Virus record (IMG/VR): IMGVR_UViG_3300006162_000053
Location: 1-25,065 of that record
DNA from: a virus
Length of the DNA stretch: 25,065 nucleotides
Reading direction: 5' to 3' (one strand)
Of this stretch, positions 1 to 6,939 are shown piece by piece. A program made the position numbers and the translations under genes. The notes beneath the pieces were generated by a model that saw only the letters and a list, made by a program, of their open reading frames with translations, did no database searches and had not been told where the DNA came from. The number at the start of each line of letters is the position of its first letter. The stretch's first letter is position 1.

Positions 1-1
1 A

Positions 2-463
2 GAAATGACCGCTGGTCAAGGTGAAGAGGGTGGTGAAGACATGAATGGCCTTGGCGGTGAAGGCGGTGAGGAAATGTCTGCTACTTCTGCTCTAACGGCT
101 GTTATTGATGCAATGAAAGCTGATGCAGAGGCCCGCAAGGCCGAGGCAGATGCTCGCACAGCGGAGGCAAAGTCTCGTGAGGCTGATCTTACAACGCGTC
201 AATCAGAAGCAAAAGTTAAGCAAGAAGAAGAGATCCTTGATATGGATGACTATTACAAGTCCAAGAAAGATGCTGAAAAAGAAGCAAAGCAGTTAGCAAA
301 GTTAGCAAAATGGAAGCATGAAATGGCACGAGAGAAAGGTGAAGAAGGCTTCGCTGATCAACACGCAGAAGGTGCAGACGATGAGGATGAAGAGTTTGAT
401 CTTCCAACATCACGTGTAAATGCTCGTGAAATTGCAGATGCTGTTATGAAGAAGATCCGATAA
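2..463 (+). CDS. Acidic coiled-coil protein, N-terminus cut by window edge
   Basis: Function not recognised. The frame is open to the left edge, with a Glu codon just before the first visible ATG at 5, and no ribosome site can be seen, so this is probably the C-terminal part of a longer protein. Visible residues begin with a Gly/Glu-rich linker (about 1-25), then a strongly helical Ala/Glu/Lys stretch (about 30-110, repeated EARKAEAD/RTAEAKS-type units) that should form a coiled coil, then an acidic patch (DDEDEEFD, about 125-133) and a short basic end. The composition resembles tails of phage portal or prohead-core proteins, but that is only a guess from composition and context. Its TAA stop overlaps the next ATG by one base (TAATG), suggesting coupled translation. 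Confidence 0.6.
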   Translation, partial: EMTAGQGEEGGEDMNGLGGEGGEEMSATSALTAVIDAMKADAEARKAEADARTAEAKSREADLTTRQSEAKVKQEEEILDMDDYYKSKKDAEKEAKQLAKLAKWKHEMAREKGEEGFADQHAEGADDEDEEFDLPTSRVNAREIADAVMKKIR

Positions 464-804
464 TGTTACCATCATTTAAGCAATATCTAAATTTAGTTGA
501 AGATGCATCTGCTGATCCAGCTGCAAAGACGAATACAGATATTACTACCCTTCAAGGGCAGATCAATGACATTGAGCGTAAAAAGACTCAGATGACAGCT
601 CCACTAGATCGTCAGATCAATCAACTTCGTGCAAAGCTAATGACGTTAAATAAGCAATTGATTGCTCAACAAAGTCAGCAAAAGACACAACCTCAACAAA
701 CACCACAACAGGCTCAACCACAGCAAATGGCTCCACAACAAACTCAAACAGGTTTAGGTTCTACTGGGTTCAGTTCTGGACCAACGGCTGCACCATCGAT
801 GTAA
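463..804 (+). CDS. Gln-rich hypothetical phage protein
   Basis: A 113-residue protein of unknown function. The first residues (LPSFKQYLNLVEDA) look like the short helical N-termini common on T4-type phage virion or core proteins. Residues about 27-66 form a predicted coiled coil (TLQGQINDIERKKTQ, then QINQLRAKLMTLNKQL). The C-terminal half is low complexity, rich in Gln and Pro with repeated QQ/PQQ units, ending in a Gly/Ser-rich tail. It starts inside the stop of the preceding gene (TAATG) and has no clear Shine-Dalgarno sequence, so reinitiation is likely. A structural or scaffolding role is possible, but nothing in the sequence proves it. Confidence 0.65.
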   Translation: MLPSFKQYLNLVEDASADPAAKTNTDITTLQGQINDIERKKTQMTAPLDRQINQLRAKLMTLNKQLIAQQSQQKTQPQQTPQQAQPQQMAPQQTQTGLGSTGFSSGPTAAPSM

Positions 805-809
805 ACGAT

Positions 810-1481
810 ATGTTTACTCACGTTGATATAGTCAAGCAGGTACCAAATATTAAATCTTCGGATGGTCCGAAAGGACGCTTCTATACGACTCCTAACGGAA
901 ACAAATATCCTTCAATCACAACGTTACTTGGTGCTGGCGATAAGACGTGGCTTCAAGAATGGCGACAGTCTATGGGGATTGAAAAGGCCGATAAAGAGAT
1001 GAAGCGAGCTGCTGATCGTGGAACAGCTGTCCATTTGATGATCGAGAAGTTTCTCAATAACGAAGAAGAGCCAACAGCTGGTCAAAAGATTGAGCTTGTC
1101 GGTGAATTCAACGCTATTAAAGTAAGATTGCGTAAGATAAACAACATTTACATTCAAGAAGCACCATTGTACAGTGATACGTTGAAGGTTGCTGGGCGAG
1201 TTGACTGCATTGCAGAATACGACGGTAAGCTTGCTATTATTGATTTTAAAACATCGAACAACAACAAAGATAGCAAGATGGTTGAAGATTACTATCTCCA
1301 AACGACAGCATACGCACTAATGTTTGAGGAAATGTATGGAATTAAAATAGATCAGATCGTGATTTTGATGAGTGTCGAGCGAGGAGCGGTTCCGCTAATG
1401 TTTAAACAGAACGTAGATGATTGGATTGAACCACTCGTGAAACGCATAAATACCTATTACAAATCGTTGGAGAAGAAGTAA
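810..1481 (+). CDS. PD-(D/E)XK exonuclease (RecB/Cas4-like)
   Basis: Predicted DNA exonuclease of the PD-(D/E)XK superfamily, 223 residues, the type widespread in T4-like phages. The motif order is clear: a conserved His in RGTAVHLMIEKFL (H75), Glu in QEAPLYS (E117), Asp in GRVDCIA (D132), the core IIDFKTS (D145-x-K147) and the QTTAYA motif (Q164-Y168) typical of RecB/Cas4 nucleases. There are no Cys residues suggesting the iron-sulphur cluster of true Cas4. A role in phage recombination, DNA processing or host DNA breakdown is inferred. The start lies five bases after the previous stop and has no obvious ribosome site; the stop overlaps the next start (TAATG). Confidence 0.85.
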   Translation: MFTHVDIVKQVPNIKSSDGPKGRFYTTPNGNKYPSITTLLGAGDKTWLQEWRQSMGIEKADKEMKRAADRGTAVHLMIEKFLNNEEEPTAGQKIELVGEFNAIKVRLRKINNIYIQEAPLYSDTLKVAGRVDCIAEYDGKLAIIDFKTSNNNKDSKMVEDYYLQTTAYALMFEEMYGIKIDQIVILMSVERGAVPLMFKQNVDDWIEPLVKRINTYYKSLEKK

Positions 1482-2275
1482 TGGATAAGGAACAATTGTT
1501 GTGGCACAACGTGACAAGCGGAATCGATACGATCAAGCTGTTGCTACAACGTAGTGACACACAAAAAGTTATGGCAAAGGACTTTAAGGATGCCATTGCT
1601 TCTGGTCAACTCCGTAAAACATTCGATACGATGGCAAGTCAAGCATCGCACATTGTTCGGTCTTTAGACGATTTAGAACAGCTTAATGCAATGCCACGTC
1701 AAAAACGCTGGAATGAGTCTGTTGAACAATCAGGACAATCTAACAACGGTGAACACCGCGTTGGACAAGACGTTGATATTCGTTTTAGTGGTTTTGAAAA
1801 GTCTGTCAAAGGAAAAGTAGATACAGGTGCAACAACGTCTTCGTTGAATGCAACAAATATTAAAGTTCAGGGAAATCGTGTTTCTTTCCGTTCTCCTGAA
1901 CTATCAAATGGTGTCCTGACACTTGATACAGTCGGTCAGCAAGACGTTTCATCGGCAGACGGTGGAACAGAACCACGTGTACTAGTTAAATTAGACGTTA
2001 CGATTAATGGTGTTAATCTTCGTGATGCAGTTTTCAACCTTAACGACAGATCTCATATGGATAGTATGGTCCTAATTGGTCAGAATTTGATCAAACAAGG
2101 TAATTTTGTAGTTGACATTAATAACGAACCCAATGATAATCCTAATATGGCAACAATGCCTGAGGATGTAGAAATGCAAATTATGCAAACGATTAGGTTG
2201 ATGGAAAAGAACAACCTAACATTCGCCGATTTCATCACATATCTGAAAACAGAAGCCATTAATAGGATTGACTAA
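1481..2275 (+). CDS. Retropepsin-like protease (ATP-dependent zinc protease family)
   Basis: A 264-residue protein with an aspartic-protease-like domain of the RimB/'ATP-dependent zinc protease' family (Pfam Zn_protease, a retropepsin fold). Key signs: KGKVDTGATTSSLNA with catalytic-type D114-T115-G116-A117, a Ser-rich link followed by TEPRVLV (about 155-168), then LNDRSHMDSMVLIGQNLI and FVVDIN (187-214), which matches the family's 'nltdRs.M...LiGr..l.....VD' C-terminal core. An N-terminal helical region (1-90) and a helical tail (225-264) flank the domain and have no match I recognise. Bacterial relatives sit beside RimK-type ligases; no RimK is visible here. A proteolytic role, perhaps in virion maturation or host takeover, is inference. 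Both ends overlap neighbours by one base. Confidence 0.75.
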   Translation: MDKEQLLWHNVTSGIDTIKLLLQRSDTQKVMAKDFKDAIASGQLRKTFDTMASQASHIVRSLDDLEQLNAMPRQKRWNESVEQSGQSNNGEHRVGQDVDIRFSGFEKSVKGKVDTGATTSSLNATNIKVQGNRVSFRSPELSNGVLTLDTVGQQDVSSADGGTEPRVLVKLDVTINGVNLRDAVFNLNDRSHMDSMVLIGQNLIKQGNFVVDINNEPNDNPNMATMPEDVEMQIMQTIRLMEKNNLTFADFITYLKTEAINRID

Positions 2276-2898
2276 TGCCGCCTAAATCGCCATTTTATAT
2301 TGTACAGAATTTTATCTCCCCTCTCCTCTGCGAAGAAATCGTCGATGAGATGGGTTTTCTCGTTGCTGAGCAAAACAACGAAGGACTCGAGGTAAAGACT
2401 GTACGGACAAATGACAAGTATCAGGAAATCATATTTGAGCGCTTGCTCCCATACATCCCAACGTTAGAAGCATATTATGGTTTTGAGTATAAAGGAACGG
2501 AACAACCGATTAATTTTGAGTGGTTCCCCGAGCAAAGCCAAGGTGATTTTATTTGCGAAAATAGTGCTTATCTTCGCAAGAAATGGTTGAGAACAAAGCA
2601 ACGAGACATATCAGGTATTTTGTTCTTAGCTGATTATCAAGACAATATTCCGTTTGAAAAAGATTTCGAAGTATATGGTGGTAAGTTAGAGTTCCCGCAG
2701 TGGCAGTTTGGATTTAATCCACAGCGTGGTACACTAGTTTTATTTCCAAGTGTCCCCAATTTCATCAACATCACGTCACGGATTTTTGCCGGTGACTTAT
2801 ATCAAGCGAGGTTGCATTTGGCAGCAACTTCCCCGTACCTCTATGTGCCAGAGAAGTTCCCAGGAGATATAAACTCCTGGTTCAAAGACGTAAGTTAG
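2275..2898 (+). CDS. 2OG-Fe(II) oxygenase-like protein, metal ligands missing
   Basis: A 207-residue protein with the layout of prolyl-4-hydroxylase-type 2-oxoglutarate/iron oxygenases: RDISGILFLADYQDN (110-124), YGGKLEF (134-140), RGTLVLFPS (151-159) and a G-x-x-Y stretch near 173-176. In active members the iron is held by HxD plus a distal His and 2OG by an Arg. Here the HxD position reads C94-E-N96, the distal His position reads N165 and the Arg position L175. The only His in the whole protein is H181. It may therefore be a binding fold or pseudo-enzyme rather than an oxygenase. It begins in the stop of the protease gene (TAATG) and is followed by a 95-bp gap. Confidence 0.7.
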   Translation: MPPKSPFYIVQNFISPLLCEEIVDEMGFLVAEQNNEGLEVKTVRTNDKYQEIIFERLLPYIPTLEAYYGFEYKGTEQPINFEWFPEQSQGDFICENSAYLRKKWLRTKQRDISGILFLADYQDNIPFEKDFEVYGGKLEFPQWQFGFNPQRGTLVLFPSVPNFINITSRIFAGDLYQARLHLAATSPYLYVPEKFPGDINSWFKDVS

Positions 2899-2952
2899 CA
2901 CGTAAACAGCTTAGCTCCCTACATGGGGTAGGTTTGGCGAAGCGAAACAACC

Positions 2953-2971
2953 GAAGAGTCGACAACTCTTC
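2953..2971 (+). other. Leader hairpin upstream of transglycosylase gene
   Basis: Perfect 7-bp stem GAAGAGT/ACTCTTC with loop CGACA, lying in the 95-bp gap (2899-2993). It is not followed by a T run, so it does not look like an intrinsic terminator. An RNA-processing or translation-control element is possible. A weaker CCTAC/GTAGG dyad lies just upstream, near 2915-2930. Confidence 0.4.
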
Positions 2972-2981
2972 ATAATGAAAG

Positions 2982-2987
2982 AAGGAG
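2982..2987 (+). promoter_or_regulatory. Ribosome binding site fixing start at 2994
   Basis: AAGGAG six bases before ATG 2994. An in-frame ATG at 2988 directly abuts the site and is too close to be used, so the start at 2994 (MKSHLWV) is preferred. Confidence 0.7.
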
Positions 2988-2993
2988 ATGACT

Positions 2994-3833
2994 ATGAAAA
3001 GCCATCTGTGGGTAACTATTACTCTGCTATTCCTTTCGCTTTTTAGCGTGATGGTAAATGCAGAAGAGATAGAAAATACGGATACGATAATCGTAGCGGA
3101 AGTGATTCCTATTCAGCCACTACCTCAAATCCAAGAGATTCCACTAACAGTTGTTAATGAAAACTTGATGTTAGTGTATGATACTTGTAAGGACATGGGG
3201 ATGGAGCAACACGCTGAAACGCTGCAGGGGATATTAATGCAGGAAAGCAGCGGTGGCGATGGATTGTTTAAGGGCGGTAAGACACTTCCCTCGAGAAATT
3301 ACGGAATGATGCAGATTCGTGTTGAAACTGCTCGTGTAATCTTTCGCGATAATCCAGATGTTTTTGCTCGGTACTTTGGTGATCGCGACCTCGATAAAGT
3401 CAAGGATAGCGAAATCAAACACTTGTTGATTTATAACAATGCTGCAAGTGTTAGATTGGCTGCATTATTGTTCAAGCAGTATTGGGAGCTTGCTGGAGGT
3501 GATTGGATTAAAACCGTTGCTGGATACAACATGGGAATCTATGCTGCTATTGATGGTCGCAACGTTAAGATCAACCCATATGCAAGAGGTGTGTTCAAGC
3601 ATATCCAATCAAGAATCCACCCCTTCAATGAACAAGTCGGACTGTTGACTGAATCTGCCGATTGGACTAAAGTATCATTTACGCCTATTGTATCACATAA
3701 TAAAGGAGCTAAACATGGCACAAGCACCAAAGCAACGTCGCGCATCGCTACCACCAAGCCAGGGAAAGAATGTTCTGTCCAATGTGGAAGAACGCAAAAA
3801 GTTCAAGTCCTTGCTAGCAACGATCACTCATGA
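2994..3833 (+). CDS. Exported lytic transglycosylase (SLT/GH23-like)
   Basis: Predicted peptidoglycan lytic transglycosylase, 279 residues. A Sec signal peptide (residues 1-23: basic MKSHLW, hydrophobic TITLLFLSLFSVMV, likely cut after VNA) sends it to the periplasm. The SLT domain spans about 58-205: catalytic Glu in MQESSGG (E84), YGMMQIR (103-109), a helix NNAASVRLAALLFKQYW, and AGYNMG (176-181). Such an enzyme would cleave murein glycan strands, probably for lysis, and its export by Sec would remove the need for a holin to release it. The last 39 codons overlap the next gene in another frame (119 bp), giving a basic, unconserved-looking tail. Start chosen from the AAGGAG site. Confidence 0.85.
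   Translation: MKSHLWVTITLLFLSLFSVMVNAEEIENTDTIIVAEVIPIQPLPQIQEIPLTVVNENLMLVYDTCKDMGMEQHAETLQGILMQESSGGDGLFKGGKTLPSRNYGMMQIRVETARVIFRDNPDVFARYFGDRDLDKVKDSEIKHLLIYNNAASVRLAALLFKQYWELAGGDWIKTVAGYNMGIYAAIDGRNVKINPYARGVFKHIQSRIHPFNEQVGLLTESADWTKVSFTPIVSHNKGAKHGTSTKATSRIATTKPGKECSVQCGRTQKVQVLASNDHS
3703..3708 (+). promoter_or_regulatory. Ribosome binding site inside transglycosylase gene
   Basis: AAGGAG six bases before ATG 3715. It supports the internal start of the DsbA-like gene over the in-frame ATG at 3688, which has no such site. Confidence 0.7.
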
Positions 3834-4059
3834 TTTCGAGAAGATCGATCAGATCAAAGAGCAAATTAAAGAGTCGATTGGTGACGCAGCTCAAACCTAC
3901 AATCTTGATAAGAAGGTTGTCCGTCGTCTTGCTAATACAATGTACAAGCACGACTACGCTTCACGTCAACAAGAAGAACAGCATTTCCGCCTACTATACG
4001 AAACGCTAATTGAAGGTCGTTTGACTGCTGTTGAGTCTGATGATGAAAAGGCTGCGTAA
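3715..4059 (+). CDS. dsbA: DsbA-like dsDNA-binding protein (T4 late transcription type)
   Basis: A 114-residue, mostly helical, charged protein. Residues about 40-95 (KIDQIKEQIKESIGD, then YNLDKKVVRRLANTMYKHD and EEEQHFRLLYETL-type spacing) resemble, as I recall it, the T4 DsbA pattern of an N-terminal helix, a 'g.d.k....l...yhkd' segment and a final 'E.....LYd..f' helix. T4 DsbA is an 89-residue double-stranded DNA-binding protein active near late promoters; this protein is longer by a basic N-terminus (KQRRASLPPSQGK). The first 119 bp lie within the transglycosylase gene in a different frame. The small exported protein starts one base after its stop. The match is from memory, so the name is tentative. 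Confidence 0.6.
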   Translation: MAQAPKQRRASLPPSQGKNVLSNVEERKKFKSLLATITHDFEKIDQIKEQIKESIGDAAQTYNLDKKVVRRLANTMYKHDYASRQQEEQHFRLLYETLIEGRLTAVESDDEKAA

Positions 4060-4060
4060 T

Positions 4061-4258
4061 ATGAAAACTATTCTCGTCCTATCATCGTTGTTGTTTGCTG
4101 GAGCTGCATTTGCTCAATCTCCAAGTGCTCAACATTCACAGCTCAAGCAGCAGCAAATTCTTGCACAACGTGAGTGTGCAAAGATCAAGAATGAAGCTGA
4201 TCGCAAAGCTTGTGAATATCGTATTCGCACAAAGGGTGGTACAGCCACACGCAAGTAA
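4061..4258 (+). CDS. Small exported protein, unknown function
   Basis: A 65-residue protein with a clear Sec signal peptide: MKTILVLSSLLFAGAAFA, predicted cut before QSPS. There is no lipobox Cys, so it is not an obvious lipoprotein spanin. The mature part is about 47 residues, Gln-rich then basic, with two Cys (C39 and C51) that could form a disulphide in the periplasm. Function is not recognised; periplasmic location next to a transglycosylase gene suggests a role in lysis or envelope change. The ATG at 4061 follows the previous stop by one base; its stop overlaps the polymerase ATG (TAATG). Confidence 0.7.
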   Translation: MKTILVLSSLLFAGAAFAQSPSAQHSQLKQQQILAQRECAKIKNEADRKACEYRIRTKGGTATRK

Positions 4259-6930
4259 TGACTGTCATTCACGTTGGTGGTACGCAACAGTGGATTATAA
4301 ATGAGCTGATCGAAAAAGCTAAGGCTAAAGCTGTGCAAGAAGATACCTATAACTATATTTCCGCTATCGTAAAAGGCGATGATGTAATCGTATTCGAAAG
4401 AAGCACGACCAAAGACTCCCCACGTGAGAAGAGAGTCTATCGTGCTCCTTTCTATTTCTACGTTGCTGACGATGACGGTGAAGATGAAACGATCTTCGGA
4501 AACAAATGCACAAAGTTTGAATTTGCTTCTCAGAAGGCTTACTTTGGTGAGCGTAAGCGTTTGATGGAAAGCGACTTCGAACTATTCGAAAGCGATATCA
4601 CAGCAGATCTCCGTATCCTCTCGACAGAATATTATAACGTCCCTGCTCCAAAGCTTCATATATCGTTTTATGACATTGAGGTCGATTACGACGAAGAGCG
4701 AGGATTCTCTTCGCCCAAAGATCCGTATGCTCCGATCAGCTCAATTACGATTTGTCACAAGTGGAAGAACGAATATGTTGTTCTTGTTGTTCCTCCTAAA
4801 GGTTGGCAAGGCACCGAAGATGGTCTTATAACAGAATGTGACACAATCTCACCACTTCCAAGTAATATTCGATTCATAATCTGTACTAATGAAAAAGAGC
4901 TGCTGCTAAACTTCCTTCTTGAAATTGAAGATAGCGATATATTGTCAGGCTGGAATAGTGACTTTTTCGATATGCCATACATTGTTGGTCGTATTGAAAA
5001 GGTTCTCGGTACGAAGATGTTAAAGAAGCTATGTTTCGATGAGTGTGAACCACCTGTGATTCGTGAAGTAGAGATTACTGGTGGAAAGACAAACATTACT
5101 GTCGACTTGAATGGTCGAGTATCATTAGACTATCTTCGCTTGTATAAGAAGTATGAGCCAGGTGAACGCGCGTCGTTTAAGCTGTCTGCTATTGCCGATG
5201 CTGTTGTTCCAGAGATGCCAAAGTTGTCATTTAGCGGATCTTTGCACGATTTATATCGAAACAACTTTTCACTATTCGTTCGATACAACATTCGAGATAC
5301 AGAAATTCTATCTGCATTCGAAGATCGTCTTGGCTATGTTGAAATTGCAAACTTGAATGTCCACATTTCTACAGCACAATTCCGCCACGTGCTCGGTTCG
5401 TTGAAGCTGCACGATCTTGCAACGATTAATTACTGTCATCACACATTGAACTTAATTGTTCCAAACACGAAGCAACCCGACATGGCAAATGATCGTCAGA
5501 TTGAAGGTGCTTATGTTCTTGAACCAAAGATCGGCTTGCATAGTTGGGTCGGATCGATCGACATTACATCACTATATCCGTCTGCTATTCGTGCAATTAA
5601 CATCTCACCAGAAACTCTTCGTGGTCAATTCGTTGATGACGTTAGAGCTGCAGAGGAAATTGCAAAGGGTTCGATGGTTGAGCTTGATCTTCGACTCGAA
5701 TCGAATGGTCAGATTCTTACAAAGACAGCAGCAGACTGGCGTGATTATTTGAAGCAACGTAAATGGGCCATCTCTGGATATGGAACAGTATTCGATCAAA
5801 CGAATCAAGGAATTATTCCACAGGTTCTTGCTGATTGGTTTGCAATGCGTATGCACTATCAAGCATTGAAGAAGAAGGCAGAAAAAGAAGGCGATAAAGA
5901 ACAGGCTGCATATTATGATCGTTTGCAATACGTGTTCAAGATCAAGCTAAACTCATATTACGGTGCATTATCAAATCTGTACTTTAGGTTCTATGACATT
6001 CGTATGGGTGAGTCAACGACAGGAACTGGTCGTAGTGTTCTTCGTTATCAGTGTGGCAAGGCAAACGAATTGCTAACAGGAATTCACGATTACCTCGGCG
6101 ACGCTGTTGTCTATGGTGATACAGACTCTTGCTATTTCAAAACGTATACGGACAATCTAACAGATGCCCGTAAAATAGCTGATCGTGTTGCAAAATTGAT
6201 CAACGATTCGTTTCCTGAATTTATGAGAGAGACATTTTTGTGCAATCCTGGCTTTGATGATAAAGTTAAGGCTGCTCGGGAAATTATTACTGATCGTGGA
6301 ATATTCGTTGAAAAGAAACGATATATCCTACATATCGTTGACAAAGAGGGCAAAACAAAGGATGATCTCAAGGTGATGGGGCTTGATACAAAGAAGACCA
6401 GCATGCCTGCAGCTGTTGCCAAACAGCTGAATATGTTCATTGAGCGATTCTTAAAGGGTGAAGATTGGAACACGATTGCTGAAACAATTGTCGACTATAA
6501 GGATCAGCTACGTGCTGCAGAAGATGTTCTTGAACTTGGATTACCAAAAGGATGCAACAACGTTGAAAAATATACTACTGACTACGAGCGAGACGAGAAG
6601 GCAAGATTGCCAGGGCACGTTGCAGCAGCAATTTTCTACAACATCTGCTTGGAACAATATCACGACAAAGTCAGTCCTCCAATCACTTCAGGAATGAAGA
6701 TCAAAGTATTCTATCTAACAGACACATACGTAAATGGAAAATTCAAAGCTATTGCAATCCCAACAGACATTGACACGATCCCAAAGTGGTTTGTTGACAA
6801 TTTCAAAATCGACTACGACGCTCAAATCGAGCGACTCGTTGACAACCCCCTCGAAAATATCCTCCACGCCATCGGAAAAAATTCCCCAACCAGACAAGAC
6901 ATGTTGGTTGATTCATTGTTTTCTTTCTAG
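4258..6930 (+). CDS. 43: DNA polymerase, family B (T4 gp43-like)
   Basis: Replicative DNA polymerase with proofreading, 890 residues against 898 in T4 gp43. 3'-5' exonuclease motifs: FYDIEV (D139, E141), GWNSDFFDMPY (D238), YNIRDTE (D347). Polymerase motifs: A, DITSLYPS (D435); B, KIKLNSYYG (K561-G569); C, YGDTDS (D621, D623); and EKKRY (685-689), the usual phage KKRY element. The last residues DSLFSF fit a clamp-binding peptide like the one ending T4 gp43, and the clamp gene lies two genes downstream. All catalytic residues are present, so it should be active. It starts in the stop of the small exported gene and ends just before the carboxypeptidase gene, whose ribosome site overlaps its stop. 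Confidence 0.97.
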   Translation: MTVIHVGGTQQWIINELIEKAKAKAVQEDTYNYISAIVKGDDVIVFERSTTKDSPREKRVYRAPFYFYVADDDGEDETIFGNKCTKFEFASQKAYFGERKRLMESDFELFESDITADLRILSTEYYNVPAPKLHISFYDIEVDYDEERGFSSPKDPYAPISSITICHKWKNEYVVLVVPPKGWQGTEDGLITECDTISPLPSNIRFIICTNEKELLLNFLLEIEDSDILSGWNSDFFDMPYIVGRIEKVLGTKMLKKLCFDECEPPVIREVEITGGKTNITVDLNGRVSLDYLRLYKKYEPGERASFKLSAIADAVVPEMPKLSFSGSLHDLYRNNFSLFVRYNIRDTEILSAFEDRLGYVEIANLNVHISTAQFRHVLGSLKLHDLATINYCHHTLNLIVPNTKQPDMANDRQIEGAYVLEPKIGLHSWVGSIDITSLYPSAIRAINISPETLRGQFVDDVRAAEEIAKGSMVELDLRLESNGQILTKTAADWRDYLKQRKWAISGYGTVFDQTNQGIIPQVLADWFAMRMHYQALKKKAEKEGDKEQAAYYDRLQYVFKIKLNSYYGALSNLYFRFYDIRMGESTTGTGRSVLRYQCGKANELLTGIHDYLGDAVVYGDTDSCYFKTYTDNLTDARKIADRVAKLINDSFPEFMRETFLCNPGFDDKVKAAREIITDRGIFVEKKRYILHIVDKEGKTKDDLKVMGLDTKKTSMPAAVAKQLNMFIERFLKGEDWNTIAETIVDYKDQLRAAEDVLELGLPKGCNNVEKYTTDYERDEKARLPGHVAAAIFYNICLEQYHDKVSPPITSGMKIKVFYLTDTYVNGKFKAIAIPTDIDTIPKWFVDNFKIDYDAQIERLVDNPLENILHAIGKNSPTRQDMLVDSLFSF

Positions 6931-6939
6931 GAGTTCATT

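Noticed and set aside
690-760. CAA-rich stretch as a possible DNA repeat element
   Set aside because: It encodes the Gln/Pro-rich tail of a protein in frame; low complexity explains it.
924-1301. Open frame of 125 codons on the minus strand
   Set aside because: It overlaps the PD-(D/E)XK nuclease, whose motifs are clear; the antisense protein has no recognisable pattern.
810-1481. True Cas4 with iron-sulphur cluster
   Set aside because: The conserved Cys residues of Cas4 are absent and no Cas1/Cas2 genes or array are nearby.
2953-2971. Intrinsic terminator after the oxygenase-like gene
   Set aside because: The hairpin is not followed by a T run and lies close to the next ribosome site.
2899-2993. 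tRNA or small RNA gene in the gap
   Set aside because: No cloverleaf or conserved T-loop sequence; only short hairpins.
4755-5096. Open frame on the minus strand within the polymerase gene
   Set aside because: It lies fully inside a confident gene, has no ribosome site and no recognisable protein pattern.
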